A stretch of 64,000 nucleotides of DNA from the NCBI RefSeq assembly GCF_000196795.1, contig NC_014259.1:1984001-2048000 (forward strand). Reading direction: 5' to 3'. Shown here one piece after another: positions 8,771 through 18,285 of this stretch (position 1 is the first letter of the stretch; each line of letters opens with the position of its first letter). Source of the stretch: Acinetobacter oleivorans DR1 (GTDB lineage: Bacteria; Pseudomonadota; Gammaproteobacteria; Pseudomonadales; Moraxellaceae). The translations under genes and the position numbers were made by a program. The notes beneath the pieces were generated by a model, which was not told the DNA's origin, did not search any database, and worked only from the letters and a program-made list of their open reading frames with translations.

Positions 8771-9389
8771 AGATTAATTTTGTTTTTGAATAATGCTTGG
8801 TTTCTCAAAAATAAGTTGGATTTGGTCGGAAAGTTTTTATATTATTTTATTTAATATTGTTAATCATAAATACATATTTAATAAGCTGTGCTTTACTATG
8901 CTTGATAAATCTGCATATTTATATTTTATGCTTCTATAAATATTATAAAAATTCTCGAAGAATTTATTTAAATTACATATTGCTCTAAGTAAATCAACAT
9001 AAGTTATACAAAGTAAAAGCTAATTTTTAATATTGATGCAATAAATTTTTCTACCAATTAATCACTTTTACATAAATAATTATATTTACAAGTTGTTGAT
9101 TTTATTTGTTTAAATTAATTTTTAAAGAAAGGTTTTATAATTGCATTTTTTAAAAAATATAAAATTACATAATTTTTAAACATATTTTTTATAGCATGCC
9201 GTGTATTGGCGTAAATAGAAAAAATATATGTCAAAACGGTCAATGATATTTAATCGATTTAAGAACCATAATTTGCACCAAATTTTACGCTGTCACGATT
9301 CATTGAATAAACCAAGTGAAAAGTTACGTAAAAAAGACGCTAATAGTTTATTGGTGTAAATAAAAAATCGAATATTACAAATAAACGGA
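8771..9389. other. AT-rich intergenic region upstream of the pump/GH3 operon
   Basis: About 620 bp, strongly AT-rich, with no credible gene. Its last 190 bp hold three copies of one 12-mer: ATTGGCGTAAAT (9205-9216), ATTGGTGTAAAT (9350-9361) and an inverted, less exact copy at 9271-9282. These could be regulator sites for the operon promoter. The promoter itself must lie here, but no single -35/-10 pair stands out in the AT-rich background. Confidence 0.45.
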
Positions 9390-10457
9390 ATGAATATGGA
9401 TAACGTAGCTCAGCTAGAAACTGACACTAATTTCCAAAGTCGAAAGAAAATAACTTGGGGTGTTTTTAGTGTCCTGCTGTTATTTTTAATCGCAGGCATT
9501 ATATATTATTTTTTTGTATACCGATTTTATCAATCTACTGATAATGCTTATGTTCAGGCAGATGTTACTTGGGTCATGCCAAAGATTTCAGGCGAAGTGA
9601 TTGAGTTATTAATTAACGATAATCAGTTTGTAAAGAAAGGGGAAACTTTGGCGGTATTAGACCACCGCGATTACCAAGCTCGTTATGATCAGGCGAGTTC
9701 TGTCGTCAGCTTAAAAGAAGCGGCGCTTGGTGTACAACAGCAAAATGAAAAGTCTGCTAAATCTTCCATTACTGAAGCAAAGAGTGGTGTAGTGGCAGCG
9801 CAAGCAGATTTAACTCGTTTAAGAAAAGATTTTGAACGTTATCAAGATTTACTGAAAGATGGCGTGATTACCCGTCAAAACTTTGAAGGCATTCAGTCTC
9901 AATATTTAACAGCTCAGGCACAACTCAGCAAGGCACAAGCCGCCGTCAATGCAGCAGAAGCTCAGTTGGGGAGCTTAAAAGCCAGTCGAGCGCAGCTTTT
10001 AGCAGATATTCAAAGTGCTCATGCAAACTTAAACCTATATCAGGTCGATCTGGCATCATCAAAAGTGGTGAGTCCTGTAGATGGCAAAATCGGTAGCCTT
10101 GCAATCCAGAAAGGCTCACGTGTTTCTCCGCAAACTCGCTTAATGGCGATCATTCCTGAAAACAGTTTGTATGTACAAGCGAATTTCAAAGAAACCCAAA
10201 TTGAAAAAATGCATATTGGTCAGAAAGTTGAACTCAAACTTGATGCCTATCCAAGCCTAACCTATAGCGGAAAAATTGAGAGCTTTTCACCAGCTTCAGG
10301 CGCAACTTTCTCACTCATGCCACCAGACAATGCCACAGGCAACTTTAACAAGGTTGTTCAGCGTATTCCTGTGCGTATTGCCATAGATTCAAGCCCACAT
10401 ATTGATTTGATAAAACCCGGAATGTCGGTGAGTGCCACCGTTGACCTAAGAACTTAA
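9390..10457 (+). CDS. HlyD/EmrA-family membrane fusion protein
   Basis: A short cytoplasmic N-terminus, one membrane anchor (residues ~20-44, GVFSVLLLFLIAGIIYYFFV), then the YQSTDNAYVQADVTWVMPKISG motif typical of EmrA-type adaptors. A biotinyl-lipoyl-like half, a long alpha-helical hairpin (~90-220, rich in Ala, Gln and Lys) and a beta-barrel end (DGKIGSLAIQKGSRVSPQT) follow. It would bridge the inner-membrane transporter encoded next (24 bp gap) and the TolC-type channel encoded three genes later. It is the first gene of the operon. A start at the ATG two codons in is equally possible. Confidence 0.9.
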   Translation: MNMDNVAQLETDTNFQSRKKITWGVFSVLLLFLIAGIIYYFFVYRFYQSTDNAYVQADVTWVMPKISGEVIELLINDNQFVKKGETLAVLDHRDYQARYDQASSVVSLKEAALGVQQQNEKSAKSSITEAKSGVVAAQADLTRLRKDFERYQDLLKDGVITRQNFEGIQSQYLTAQAQLSKAQAAVNAAEAQLGSLKASRAQLLADIQSAHANLNLYQVDLASSKVVSPVDGKIGSLAIQKGSRVSPQTRLMAIIPENSLYVQANFKETQIEKMHIGQKVELKLDAYPSLTYSGKIESFSPASGATFSLMPPDNATGNFNKVVQRIPVRIAIDSSPHIDLIKPGMSVSATVDLRT

Positions 10458-10481
10458 TAATAAAATTTTAGGTAATAAGAC

Positions 10482-12029
10482 ATGAATAAGCACCTTGAGG
10501 CCGAGTGGGGATTCCCAGCAAAAACTGCATGGGCAATTTTTGCTGCCATGATTTTTGGTAACTTCATGGCGATTCTTGATATTCAGATTGTGGCGAGTTC
10601 TCTAAACGAGGTTCAAGCTGGTATGAGTGCAAGTCGTTACGAGGTCACTTGGGTGCAAACGGTTTATTTAATTGCCGAGATTATTGCAATTCCCATGTCG
10701 AGTATTGTCTCGCGGGTACTTTCAACACGGGTGTATTACACCATCTGTGCAATTGGTTTTACGGTCAGTTCGTTACTTTGTGCCTTGGCATGGAACTTAG
10801 AAAGTTTATTAGTTTTCCGTGGCATTCAAGGTTTTATGGGCGGCGGCATGATTCCGACCTCCATGACCGCGTTGTATCTACTTTTCCCTGAAGCAAAACG
10901 CTCATTGCCGTTAGTCATGTTTGGAATGATCAGTACTTTGGGCCCAGCGATTGGCCCAACCATTGGCGGCTGGTTAACCAATAACTTCTCATGGCACTGG
11001 ATGTTCCTGATTAATATTATCCCGGGCATTATCATTGCTACGGTCATCTACTCGGGTCCAAATATTGATCGTGCAAACTATTCACTCATTAAAAGTATGG
11101 ACTGGTTCAGCCTCGTTGGTATGGCCATGTTTTTGGGTGGGCTTGAATATTTCCTTGATGAAGGTGCACGGCATGACTGGCTTGCAGACACAGGCGTTCG
11201 GCTTGCTTTCATGATTTGCGTTGTGGGTGGCATGATTTTCTTCTCTAGAAGTTTTACCCAGCCTAAGCCTTTGCTCGATTTGTCCGTATTTAAAAACAAA
11301 AACTTTACCTTAAGTGCCATCACAACTTTTGTGATTGGCATGGCGCTCTATGGCTTGGGTTACATGATTCCTGTGTTTCTTGGGCAAGTCCGTGAAATGA
11401 ACAGTAGCCAAATTGGTCACGTCATGATGGTGACAGGCATTGTCATGTTCTGCTTTGCACCGTTCCTTGCGTGGCTCATTCCCAATTTTGATACCCGCAA
11501 AACTGTATTTGTCGGAATGATTCTGGCTGGTTTTGGTGTATGGCTCAATTCTCACCTCAGCATTCACAGCGATTATGACTTTATGTTCTGGCCGCAAATC
11601 TATCGTGGCATTGGCCTCATGATCTGTCTGATTGTGGTTTCGCATTTAGCCATGAGCACTTTGCCACTCAGTAAAGTTGCCGATGCCAGCGGTATTTATA
11701 ACCTGATGCGTAATATTGGCGGAGCGGTTGGGCTAGCTCTCATTAACTCATCTTTAGATTGGCTGACTGCGCTTCATGTTACCCAGATTAATCAGTCGAT
11801 GACACCGCAAAACTGGATTTTTACAGAACGACTTGACCAACTCACGGCGCAATATCAGGAAGTCGGCTCAAATGCACAGCAAATTGCGCTCAGCGTGATC
11901 TATCGTGACATTCATTTTCAGGCGCTTACATCTAGTTTTAATGATTTATTACGCATGCTCGCAATCATCATGTTTGTGACCGCCTTTTTAACCATCTTTA
12001 TGGATCGGGGGAAGAAAATGAATATGTAG
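10482..12029 (+). CDS. EmrB-type DHA2 major facilitator transporter (14 TM)
   Basis: The 515-residue length and the many hydrophobic spans fit the 14-helix DHA2 family. The start of the first helix has MAILDIQIVASSLNEVQAG, where EmrB proteins carry LDxTIVNVALP, and the motif C region reads GMISTLGPAIGPTIGGWLT. The protein is proton-driven and sits in the inner membrane. With the adjacent EmrA-like adaptor and the TolC-like gene downstream it makes a full three-part exporter. In most genomes EmrAB exports drugs, but the enzymes sharing this operon suggest export of an endogenous product. Confidence 0.9.
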   Translation: MNKHLEAEWGFPAKTAWAIFAAMIFGNFMAILDIQIVASSLNEVQAGMSASRYEVTWVQTVYLIAEIIAIPMSSIVSRVLSTRVYYTICAIGFTVSSLLCALAWNLESLLVFRGIQGFMGGGMIPTSMTALYLLFPEAKRSLPLVMFGMISTLGPAIGPTIGGWLTNNFSWHWMFLINIIPGIIIATVIYSGPNIDRANYSLIKSMDWFSLVGMAMFLGGLEYFLDEGARHDWLADTGVRLAFMICVVGGMIFFSRSFTQPKPLLDLSVFKNKNFTLSAITTFVIGMALYGLGYMIPVFLGQVREMNSSQIGHVMMVTGIVMFCFAPFLAWLIPNFDTRKTVFVGMILAGFGVWLNSHLSIHSDYDFMFWPQIYRGIGLMICLIVVSHLAMSTLPLSKVADASGIYNLMRNIGGAVGLALINSSLDWLTALHVTQINQSMTPQNWIFTERLDQLTAQYQEVGSNAQQIALSVIYRDIHFQALTSSFNDLLRMLAIIMFVTAFLTIFMDRGKKMNM

Positions 12030-12184
12030 CGATTTAGAAATAAAGGGCAGCTTTCAAAGAATGAAAAACAATAGGGCATATCAAAACGTATCCCTTCATA
12101 GAAAAAGAACATTTTTATGAGTTTTCTTATATCGGTAGATGAGATCGGAAAACTCGCAAATTAGAGGTGGAAGGTTAAAGGATT

Positions 12185-13006
12185 ATGATTAATACAACGT
12201 ATAAATTGATTTCAAAATTGAACCTGAAAAACACGACTTATGGTCAATATTTTGAAAAAGAGCAAATCGATACAGAGCGATTAAAAGTGATGTATTCCAT
12301 TTACGAACAGTATTATGAAAATACGAGATTTTCTATTTTCGTAGATGATTTTAAAAATAAAAGTGGTGCGATCTTAATTTTTGACTCGGAAACAGATGAG
12401 ATTGTGGGGTTCTCAACCGTTGTTGTGCAGCACTTCTATTTAAACGGTAAAGACTACACCGTGTTATTTAGCGGTGATACGGTCATTTTGAAGAAGTTTT
12501 GGGGCACGCGTAGTCTGCAAAGTACCATGCTCAAACTCATGATCAAGCTTCGAATCAAATATCCATTTAACGAGCTCTATTGGCTTCTCATTTCTAAAGG
12601 CTATAAAACCTATCTCTTACTTGCCAATAACTATTATGTGTATTACCCAAATATTAAAGATGAAAATCAGCATCTCTCGGAAGTGGTTGAGCACTACTGT
12701 GAGAAATTCTTTGGGGAATACTACGACCGTGAAGCTGGCTTATTAAACTTTGGTGATGACTATCAACCATTAAAAGGTGAAGTCGCACCGATTACTGCCG
12801 AAATGAGACAAAAGAACCCAAATATTCATTTCTTTGAGCAAATGAATCCAACATGGAGTGCGGGTACAGAATTACCGTGTATTGGTCGATTAGGCTGGAA
12901 AGATCTTGCGCGTTTCCCAGTAAAGCTCATCACCAAACCCACGAGTAAGGGAAAATTTGAAGCCTGTGTAACGCATAAAACAAAACGTAGAGAGGCCATC
13001 CAATGA
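12185..13006 (+). CDS. Acyltransferase-like (GNAT-fold) protein
   Basis: A 273-residue soluble protein with a strong ribosome site (AAAGGA just before the ATG). Residues ~55-150 resemble a GNAT or autoinducer-synthase-like fold: AILIFDSETDEIVGFSTVVV, then KKFWGTRSLQSTMLKLMIKL near where the acyl-CoA loop would be, but the canonical RxxGxG is not evident. I therefore call it acyltransferase-like only. Its end overlaps the next gene's start by 4 bp (ATGA), so translation is coupled to the GH3 enzyme. A role in making or modifying the exported product is inferred from position. Confidence 0.55.
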   Translation: MINTTYKLISKLNLKNTTYGQYFEKEQIDTERLKVMYSIYEQYYENTRFSIFVDDFKNKSGAILIFDSETDEIVGFSTVVVQHFYLNGKDYTVLFSGDTVILKKFWGTRSLQSTMLKLMIKLRIKYPFNELYWLLISKGYKTYLLLANNYYVYYPNIKDENQHLSEVVEHYCEKFFGEYYDREAGLLNFGDDYQPLKGEVAPITAEMRQKNPNIHFFEQMNPTWSAGTELPCIGRLGWKDLARFPVKLITKPTSKGKFEACVTHKTKRREAIQ

Positions 13007-14589
13007 AATCTAATGAATGGCTAACTTTGGGTTCGCATCTGATTTTAAAAAAATGGTGTGATGCATCCGATCGTAATTTTCAAAAACAGTTTAATGCTTT
13101 AGAAGCGACACAACGTCAAATTCTGCATTCGATTTTACAGACCTCTACATTTGCTAAAGACAAAAAAGTTCAAAGCTATGAGCAGTTTGTAAAATCATTT
13201 CCTGCGACACGTTATGGCGCATGGCGAGAAGACATTCAACGTTACCGTGAACAAAAGCTGTCACTCTCTAGTAGTAAGCTGGTTCGTTTCCAGCCAACCA
13301 GTGGCTCGAGTGAACAAATCAAGTTTATTCCATACACCAAACTGTTTTTAGATGAGCTTGACCATGCGATTGCGCCGTGGATGGCGAGTTTATACCGCAA
13401 ATGTCCGCAGCTTAGTTCGGGAACACATTACTGGTCGGTGTCATGGTTACCAGAAAGCCAGCGTGAGGTTTTAAAAGATAAAAATCTAAATGATGATAGT
13501 GCGCTACTGGGTGTAGGTAAGCGAATTTTATCTAAGTTTACCCAAGCGGTTCCAAGTAATGTTGCATTTGCAGCCAATGCCGACGATGCACTCTTTGCAA
13601 CGATTTGCTATTTGGTGGCAAACCGTAACTTAGCCATGATTTCGGTGTGGAGTCCAACTTTTGCGTTGCAATTGCTTGAGCGTTTGGAGTTACTACAACA
13701 AGACGTGATTGAAGTTTTACAAAGTGGTTCATGGGGTAATCGTCAGGCTTCATTAAAAGAAGTGACTGCACTGCATAGTCCTGAAAGCGCTCAAGCCTTA
13801 ATTGACAGTTCAAACGGCGAACAGATCGACTTCAAACAGCTATGGCCTAAGTTAAGTTTAGTGTCGAGTTGGGATACCGCAGGTTCAAAAGCTTGGGCAG
13901 AAAAATTACAAGAGAAATTACCCAGTGTTCAGTTTGAAGGAAAAGGTCTATGGGCGACTGAAGGTGTCGTCACGATTCCCTACAACGACCAATACCCGCT
14001 GGCGTATCAAAGTCACTTCTACGAATTTGAATATTTAGAAGGTGAGAAGCAAGGTCAAATCATTCCATCATGGCAGCTTAAACAAGGTGATGTGGTCAGC
14101 CCACTGATTACTTCGGGTAATGGCTTACTTCGTTATTGTTTGGATGATTGCTTACGCGTCACTGGCTTTATAGAGCAAATTCCGTGTTTTGAGTTCCAAG
14201 GTCGTCGTTTTGGGGTAGATCTGGTCGGTGAAAAACTCGCGCCTGAAACAGCTCATCAGTTATTATCGCAGTTAAATGAAACCGAATCGAAAGCGATTTC
14301 TTTACTCGCGATTGATACCCAGCAACAGGTTAAACCATTTTATTGCGTGCTTTTTGAAGGCGACATTCATCACAGCATTAACAATGAATATATCGACAGT
14401 ATTTTGCGTCAAAACTTCCATTACGAACTTGCTCGAAACTTAGGGCAGCTCGACCAACCTCAAATTCGCCAAGCCAATAATGGTTGGAATGCCTACAAAA
14501 AACTGGTCATGTTTGATGGCATTATCGAAGGCAATATCAAGCCTGAGCCACTCAAAAAAGTCACCCTGAATAGTTTGGAACAACTATGA
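13003..14589 (+). CDS. GH3-family acyl-acid amido synthetase
   Basis: 528 residues, the usual length of GH3 (auxin-responsive GH3) proteins. The ATP/AMP phosphate loop is at residues ~96-104 (FQPTSGSSE), and GNGLLRYCLDDCLRVTGF matches the conserved (Y)RxxDxxxVxGF motif. A C-terminal small domain follows (FYCVLFEG...). GH3 enzymes adenylate a carboxylic acid and join it to an amino acid or another amine. Bacterial members are sparsely characterised. Start and stop overlap both neighbours by 4 bp, so it is the centre of a coupled block. The acid and amine substrates cannot be read from sequence. Confidence 0.85.
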   Translation: MKSNEWLTLGSHLILKKWCDASDRNFQKQFNALEATQRQILHSILQTSTFAKDKKVQSYEQFVKSFPATRYGAWREDIQRYREQKLSLSSSKLVRFQPTSGSSEQIKFIPYTKLFLDELDHAIAPWMASLYRKCPQLSSGTHYWSVSWLPESQREVLKDKNLNDDSALLGVGKRILSKFTQAVPSNVAFAANADDALFATICYLVANRNLAMISVWSPTFALQLLERLELLQQDVIEVLQSGSWGNRQASLKEVTALHSPESAQALIDSSNGEQIDFKQLWPKLSLVSSWDTAGSKAWAEKLQEKLPSVQFEGKGLWATEGVVTIPYNDQYPLAYQSHFYEFEYLEGEKQGQIIPSWQLKQGDVVSPLITSGNGLLRYCLDDCLRVTGFIEQIPCFEFQGRRFGVDLVGEKLAPETAHQLLSQLNETESKAISLLAIDTQQQVKPFYCVLFEGDIHHSINNEYIDSILRQNFHYELARNLGQLDQPQIRQANNGWNAYKKLVMFDGIIEGNIKPEPLKKVTLNSLEQL

Positions 14590-15914
14590 AAGGGATGAAG
14601 CCATTTAATACTCATTTTTTAACACTTCGACACGCCTTGTATTTAGGCGTGTTGTTGGTGTCGAATGTACAAGCCATGACTTTAGATGAAGCTTTGTCAG
14701 CCAGTTTAAGACATGAAAGTCAGCTTGAGGTCAGCCGTTTAAGCGTAAATCAATCTACCGCTATGCTTGAACAGGCCAAACAACGTGATGGACTTAAAGT
14801 CAATTTAGTCGGGCAACTCGACTATGAAAGAATAGATACGCCTTCACACGTCCTGTTTCCAACCGAAGGAAACCGTAAAGGTCGAAGTTTGCAATTGCAG
14901 GCTGATTATCCGATTTATACCTCTGGACGACACCGTTTAGGAATAGATATTGCCGAAAGTCAGCTTTCTGCCCAAAACCAAGGTTTGTCAGATCAACGAT
15001 CTGAAACTATTTTAAATACGGTGATGGTTTATACCGATGTATTAAAGAAGAAAGCCATTTTAGAACTTAGACAAAAGACCATGGCAAATCTGCAACGGTC
15101 TTTATATGAGTCAAAGCGCCGTTTTGATGTGGGTATGATTACTCGTGCAGACTTGGCTCAGGTTTTGGCGCAAGTTGCTCAAGGCCAAGCCGATATCACA
15201 CAAGCTCAATCTAACTTAACTGTAAGCGAAGCGCAGTTTTATCAAGTGACAGGTGAAACGCCTGATAACCTTGTTGCGATTAAACAGCTACCCGCTATTC
15301 CCACGAGCTTAGATGAAATTTTGGCACAAACCAAAAACCATCCAGCTTTAATGCGCAGTAAATACGAAAAGCAGGCTGCCGAGAAACAATATGCTCTAAC
15401 CAAACGGGAACTGTGGCCAACGGTCATGCTCACCAGCCGTGCCGGAAAACAAGATGAAGCAAGCTATATTGGTTCTGAAAGTAATAACTACATGGTTGGG
15501 GTACAGCTTAATGTACCGCTCTATGACGATGGTTTAAATCGCGCTAACGTTAAAAAAGCACAGGCCGATATAGATTTGGCTAACCAAAAAACGCGAAGTC
15601 TTGAACTGGATTTAAATAAGCGTACACGCACAACCTATGCACAGCTTCAAACCATTCGACAAAATAAAGAAGCATTGGCAAATGCCATAGAGGCAGCATC
15701 TATTGCCTTTGTCTACACACGTAAAGAGTTTGATGTTGGCACCAAAACCACGTTTGATTTGCTCAATACCGAGCAAAAGTTACTTGATGTACAAACCCAA
15801 AAAACCGTGAATGACCAAGACGAAGTGGTGTTTGTCTATCAGCTACTCGACCAAATGGGACGTCTAAACAGCTTGGTTCCCACACAGACCGCACAACAGG
15901 TGAATAATGAATAA
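14586..15914 (+). CDS. TolC-family outer membrane channel protein
   Basis: A signal peptide (LYLGVLLVSNVQA) precedes MTLDEALSASLRHESQLEVSRL, the usual opening of outer membrane efflux proteins. Two internally similar halves follow, with the paired motifs KRRFDVGMITRADLAQVLAQV and RKEFDVGTKTTFDLLNTEQKLL. The 442-residue length fits. It should form the trimeric exit duct for the EmrAB-like pair of this operon, which is unusual because many emrAB operons borrow a TolC encoded elsewhere. Overlaps of 4 bp upstream and 8 bp downstream show tight coupling. Confidence 0.9.
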   Translation: MKGMKPFNTHFLTLRHALYLGVLLVSNVQAMTLDEALSASLRHESQLEVSRLSVNQSTAMLEQAKQRDGLKVNLVGQLDYERIDTPSHVLFPTEGNRKGRSLQLQADYPIYTSGRHRLGIDIAESQLSAQNQGLSDQRSETILNTVMVYTDVLKKKAILELRQKTMANLQRSLYESKRRFDVGMITRADLAQVLAQVAQGQADITQAQSNLTVSEAQFYQVTGETPDNLVAIKQLPAIPTSLDEILAQTKNHPALMRSKYEKQAAEKQYALTKRELWPTVMLTSRAGKQDEASYIGSESNNYMVGVQLNVPLYDDGLNRANVKKAQADIDLANQKTRSLELDLNKRTRTTYAQLQTIRQNKEALANAIEAASIAFVYTRKEFDVGTKTTFDLLNTEQKLLDVQTQKTVNDQDEVVFVYQLLDQMGRLNSLVPTQTAQQVNNE

Positions 15915-17070
15915 AACAAATACACCACTTGCTGACAATACGCTGATTACCCGAGAAGCAACTTTGGCAGATGACGAAGCTTTACGAGACTTAATTGCGG
16001 TGCCCATGACCACCAAAGGTATACAAATTAGCTTTCAGCGCGAACCGAGTTATTTTAGAGCGTCTGACATTGTCTATCGACATAAACTACATGTCGTGAT
16101 TGAAGACACTGAAAGCCAAAAGAATGTCGCTTGTTATAGCAACGGTTATCGCCCGTGTTATGTCGATCGGAACATTCAAAACTTACGCTATGCGGGGGAT
16201 TTACGGGTAGATCACAACTACCGTGGTAAATCACTGGTGAAGGTTTTAGCAAAACATGTAAAACAGACCATGCATGAACCGAACTATAGCCAAATGATTA
16301 TTTTTGATGATAACCACGCGGCGCGCGCTGCCATCCAAACGGGCAAAACGGGAATGCCCGATTATTATGATGAAGGACTCATCGAGACATTAAGTCTGAC
16401 TGACTTAGGCACAAAAAGAAAAATCACGGCTTTTTTAAAGCAGGTTGATAAACAGAGTGATCTTCAAGAGATTCGCACATGTATTGCTGAAGCTCACCAT
16501 GTTGAAGCCATGAATCGGTTTATTGCCGACATGGCAGAGTTTTATAACTTTATTCCAGCCTATAACTTTAAAGAACTGGCCCAAGGCCATCAGTATTTTT
16601 CAGGGATAAAACTCTCAGACTTTTCACTTTACTTTAAGGGTGAAAAACTGATGGGTATGTTTGGTTTGTGGGATCAACATAGTATTAAGCAAACTAAAAT
16701 TTTAAATTACAGCTCAGCGATTGGAATTTTTAGACCCGTTTATAACTTGTTGACTCCGCTAACTAAAGGTATGCGTTTGCCTAAACTCGGTGATTCTATT
16801 AAATACCATGTGCTACATACGCTTATGTGCCATCCAGAAGATTTAGCTTTGCATCATAAAATGCTTGAAGATGCCTATAACAAGTCAAAACAGCAGGGTG
16901 TTGGTGTGGTGAGCTTTACGCTTTCCCATAAAGACCCGCGTTATCAGTTAAACCAGTTTTATAAAGGTGAACGCTTAACAGGAATGCATGGTTTTATTAG
17001 TTATGAAGGCGACCCAAGACCACATTTTGATAAAAACTTGATTCCATACTTAGAGGTTGGACGTATTTAA
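15907..17070 (+). CDS. GNAT-family N-acyltransferase-like protein
   Basis: 387 residues. The N-terminal half carries GNAT features: ITREATLADDEALRDLI at the start, and LRVDHNYRGKSLVKVLAKHV where the acyl-CoA pyrophosphate loop (R/QxxGxG/A) should lie, followed by IIFDDNHAARA. The second half (from ~residue 190) may be a second GNAT-like copy, which would make it a tandem acyltransferase. The start overlaps the TolC gene by 8 bp, making it the last gene of the operon before a terminator. Substrate unknown. Modification of the GH3 product is an inference from context. Confidence 0.68.
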   Translation: MNKTNTPLADNTLITREATLADDEALRDLIAVPMTTKGIQISFQREPSYFRASDIVYRHKLHVVIEDTESQKNVACYSNGYRPCYVDRNIQNLRYAGDLRVDHNYRGKSLVKVLAKHVKQTMHEPNYSQMIIFDDNHAARAAIQTGKTGMPDYYDEGLIETLSLTDLGTKRKITAFLKQVDKQSDLQEIRTCIAEAHHVEAMNRFIADMAEFYNFIPAYNFKELAQGHQYFSGIKLSDFSLYFKGEKLMGMFGLWDQHSIKQTKILNYSSAIGIFRPVYNLLTPLTKGMRLPKLGDSIKYHVLHTLMCHPEDLALHHKMLEDAYNKSKQQGVGVVSFTLSHKDPRYQLNQFYKGERLTGMHGFISYEGDPRPHFDKNLIPYLEVGRI

Positions 17071-17098
17071 TTTAGAGCTTGAATTGATCCTTTGAATG

Positions 17099-17120
17099 AA
17101 GCCCACAAACGTGGGTTTTG
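17099..17120 (+). terminator. Rho-independent terminator
   Basis: GCCCAC (17101-17106), loop AAAC, GTGGGT followed by TTTGTCATTTT. It closes the pump/GH3 operon. Confidence 0.78.
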
Positions 17121-17305
17121 TCATTTTGAATATGAGTGCTAAATTTGAAGATCAGTTTATAAAAGAAAACTTAGCAATAATTTATAATATAATTATTTAA
17201 TTTTTAATGGAAAATTATTTTAATTTTTATTGATGCGTAGTCACTAAACGTACATATAGCGCAACTACTATACAAATCGAAATTTAAGAACATGGTAGTT
17301 AAGTG

Positions 17306-18274
17306 ATGAAAAAAAGTTTATTGGGCGGCCTTATTCTGTCTTTGTGTACAACTCCAGCTTTTGCACTAAATATTTTATTGGTTAACGATGACGGTCTAAC
17401 CAGCAATGTCAAAGCGCTTTATGATGAATTAAAAGCAAATGGTCATAATGTGCTTGTGTCTGTACCTTGTTCACCACAAAGTGGCCGCGGTGGTGCAATT
17501 GTGATGTACAGCTCAACAACGATTACCGCGGATAACGATAAGCAAATTGCGGCTGAAAATGGTTGTCACAATGGCGCAGCACCCGTTGGCGCACCTGCGG
17601 CTGGAACCTTTACCAAAGCGGGTTATACCAATGGTGACTGGAATTACACGCATGGCACACCAGTCATGGCAACCGTTTATGGACTAGATGTGGTTGCACC
17701 AAAACGCTGGGGTAAAGCGCCAGACTTAGTTTTATCCGGTCCGAATGAAGGACAAAATGTCGGAAAAGTCGTTGTACACTCTGGCACGATTGGCAATGTA
17801 CAGTTTTCGGCAGGACGTGGCATTCCATCAATTGCCTTAAGCGCCGATACCAACACGGTGGATGATAAGACTTTAAACAACCCTAACTCTGCAATTGTGG
17901 CAAAACAAACCGTAGTGTTATTAAAAGAATTACAAGCTAAGGCAGGCAAAGGCCAATTGTTGCCAAAAGGCATCACGCTAAATGTTAATTTCCCTAAAAA
18001 TTTAACAACCAGCACGCCGTTTGCTTTTTCAAAAATTGGGACGTATGACTTATATAAGCTGAAATTCCAAGTAACTAAAGACAATAAAGGTAATAACCAA
18101 TTTGGTTTAGGAATTGATGCGGCACCTTCGGCTCCAACAGCCGCGCAAATGTCGGATGAAAGTGCCGTAATGCAAAGCAAAATTGCTGTAACTGCAATGC
18201 AAGTTGCTTACGATCAGCGACCAGCAGCTCAAGAATGGCTCAAAATTCGTTTAAAAAGCCTATTTAACAAGTAA
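17306..18274 (+). CDS. Periplasmic SurE-like 5'/3'-nucleotidase or acid phosphatase
   Basis: A signal peptide (LLGGLILSLCTTPAFA) is followed at once by the SurE signature NILLVNDDGLTSNVKALYDEL with the metal-binding Asp pair, then PCSPQSGRGGA, VLSGPNEGQNVG and HSGTIGNVQFS. Classical SurE is a cytoplasmic 250-residue enzyme; this one is exported and about 320 residues, a secreted variant of the family. It probably removes phosphate from nucleotides in the periplasm. A GTG one codon upstream (17303) is possible. The next gene, a lipoprotein, follows after 11 bp and is probably co-transcribed. Confidence 0.82.
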   Translation: MKKSLLGGLILSLCTTPAFALNILLVNDDGLTSNVKALYDELKANGHNVLVSVPCSPQSGRGGAIVMYSSTTITADNDKQIAAENGCHNGAAPVGAPAAGTFTKAGYTNGDWNYTHGTPVMATVYGLDVVAPKRWGKAPDLVLSGPNEGQNVGKVVVHSGTIGNVQFSAGRGIPSIALSADTNTVDDKTLNNPNSAIVAKQTVVLLKELQAKAGKGQLLPKGITLNVNFPKNLTTSTPFAFSKIGTYDLYKLKFQVTKDNKGNNQFGLGIDAAPSAPTAAQMSDESAVMQSKIAVTAMQVAYDQRPAAQEWLKIRLKSLFNK

Positions 18275-18285
18275 GGAGAAAGACC

